From Clostridia bacterium (GTDB taxonomy: Bacteria; Bacillota_A; Clostridia; Oscillospirales; CAG-272): a DNA stretch of 5,761 nt. A program made the translations under genes and the position numbers. Below are positions 5,046 through 5,761 of the stretch, piece after piece. A model generated the notes under the pieces. That model was not told where the DNA came from, searched no databases, and worked only from the letters and a program-made list of their open reading frames with translations. The stretch's first letter is position 1; every line of letters starts with the position of its first letter. The stretch lies in assembly GCA_017935805.1 (NCBI GenBank), contig JAGBGV010000347.1:1-5761 (forward strand). The letters run 5' to 3'.

Positions 5046-5761
5046 TTATTTATTATTTTCTTCAGCAGCAAGTCTTTCTTCACGCTCACGTTCTGCCTGA
5101 GATTTTCTAAGGTACACCGGCATAAGCGAGGCGGCGGTAAATGCTGTCTTATCTTCTGTTGCGTTCCAAATTCTCATACCTGCAGCTGCAACGCCAAAAG
5201 CTGACTGTGCTCTGAGCTTGTGGGGTGTTGATGCTGTATTATCCGGCACTGACGGATAGGATGACAGCTTTTGATATGCGTCACCGGTGAAGTATATCTT
5301 CGTGTCCTTGTATTCCGATAGCAGCTCACAAAGCTCTGTGATCGAGATCTGGCAGTCATCAGTCAGTCTCTCGACTGCACCGTCGGTAGTGGATCTGAAG
5401 ATCGCGGTATAAACCATATCACGGCGAGCATCGATTACGGGTACTATTATCCCATCAATACCGCCAAAGTTTTCAGCCATTGCCTCAAGTGCAGATACCC
5501 CAACGCATGGAGTATTATAAGCAAAGGCAAGTCCCTTAACGGTCGATACACCTATTCTGATTCCCGTAAATGAACCGGGGCCTACAGACACCGAGTACAG
5601 GTCAACATCTTTCGCAGATATTCCCGCAAGATCAAACACCGACTCTATCATCGGAAGAAGTGTTGTGCTGTGTGTACTTGTAAATATTGAATACTCAGCA
5701 ATTATCTCTCCATCAGAAACGAGAGTCGCAGTTGCGGTCTTCGCGCTGGTATCAAGTGATA
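5046..5761 (-). CDS. tsaB: tRNA threonylcarbamoyladenosine biosynthesis protein TsaB (first few codons cut off)
   Basis: The open frame runs in from the right edge with 237 full codons before the TAA. The first visible residues are SLDTSAKTA, the equivalent of the MxILAIDTS start of TsaB, so only about three or four codons are missing. An internal ATG at 5651 is not the start, because conserved TsaB sequence lies upstream of it. Numbering from the first complete codon, motifs are THSTTLLPMI (29-38), SVGPGSFTGIRIG (58-70), VSALEAMAE (88-96), PVIDARRDMVYTAIF (107-121) and the family tail PVYLRKSQAERERE. Known role: TsaB is the inactive ASKHA-fold partner of TsaD. With TsaE it transfers threonylcarbamoyl from the TsaC product to A37 of ANN-decoding tRNAs. 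It leads the visible tsaB-rpiB-kinase cluster; tsaE is often just upstream, which the window cannot show. Confidence 0.97.
   Translation of the reverse strand, partial: SLDTSAKTATATLVSDGEIIAEYSIFTSTHSTTLLPMIESVFDLAGISAKDVDLYSVSVGPGSFTGIRIGVSTVKGLAFAYNTPCVGVSALEAMAENFGGIDGIIVPVIDARRDMVYTAIFRSTTDGAVERLTDDCQISITELCELLSEYKDTKIYFTGDAYQKLSSYPSVPDNTASTPHKLRAQSAFGVAAAGMRIWNATEDKTAFTAASLMPVYLRKSQAEREREERLAAEENNK

Noticed and set aside
4563..5204. A 213-codon open frame on the plus strand
   Set aside because: It lies antisense to rpiB and the tsaB 3' end, both of which have full family motifs. Its product is a low-complexity Cys/Ser/Phe-rich string with no recognisable domain and no good ribosome site.
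1..5761. Search for CRISPR repeats, insertion sequences, tRNA or other RNA genes
   Set aside because: The window is almost fully occupied by conserved minus-strand genes. No repeated units, inverted repeat ends or tRNA-like folds were noticed, and the longest gene-free stretch is 103 bp.

Overview
The window is a minus-strand stretch of chromosome from an endospore-forming Firmicute. It is most likely a Clostridia member of the Ruminococcaceae/Oscillospiraceae or a related group. The main evidence is a contiguous spoIIIA operon (AA-AB-AC-AD-AE-AF-AG, running off the left edge); this locus is confined to spore formers. Moderate base composition, purine-rich Shine-Dalgarno sites and divergence from the Bacillus proteins point to Clostridia rather than Bacilli. 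The species cannot be named from sequence alone.

All genes read right to left. Region 1 (about 3908-5761) is a housekeeping cluster: tsaB (tRNA t6A synthesis, missing only its first few codons at the right edge), rpiB (ribose-5-phosphate/sugar-phosphate isomerase) and a cytidylate-kinase-like P-loop protein. The gaps between them are 18 and 40 nt and each internal gene has a clear Shine-Dalgarno site, so they probably share a transcript. That transcript ends at a hairpin plus T-tract terminator at 3861-3892.

Region 2 (1-3862) is the spoIIIA operon. Immediately after the terminator lies a promoter-like pair, GTCATATA-N14-CATATAAT, which closely resembles the sporulation sigma-E consensus. It is followed by a short leader, an AGAGGG ribosome site and spoIIIAA. 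The seven spoIIIA genes overlap or sit within 9 nt of each other, which suggests translational coupling. Their products form the mother-cell half of the SpoIIIA-SpoIIQ channel (feeding tube) between mother cell and engulfed forespore: the AA ATPase, the GspF-like AB, the membrane proteins AC, AD and AE, and the ring-forming AF and AG. spoIIIAH is expected just beyond the left edge.

I see no mobile element, CRISPR array, RNA gene or new defence-like system. The points worth a second look are the compact terminator/sigma-E promoter junction, a short SpoIIIAF, an apparently shortened insertion in SpoIIIAG, and substitutions in the SpoIIIAA P-loop region.
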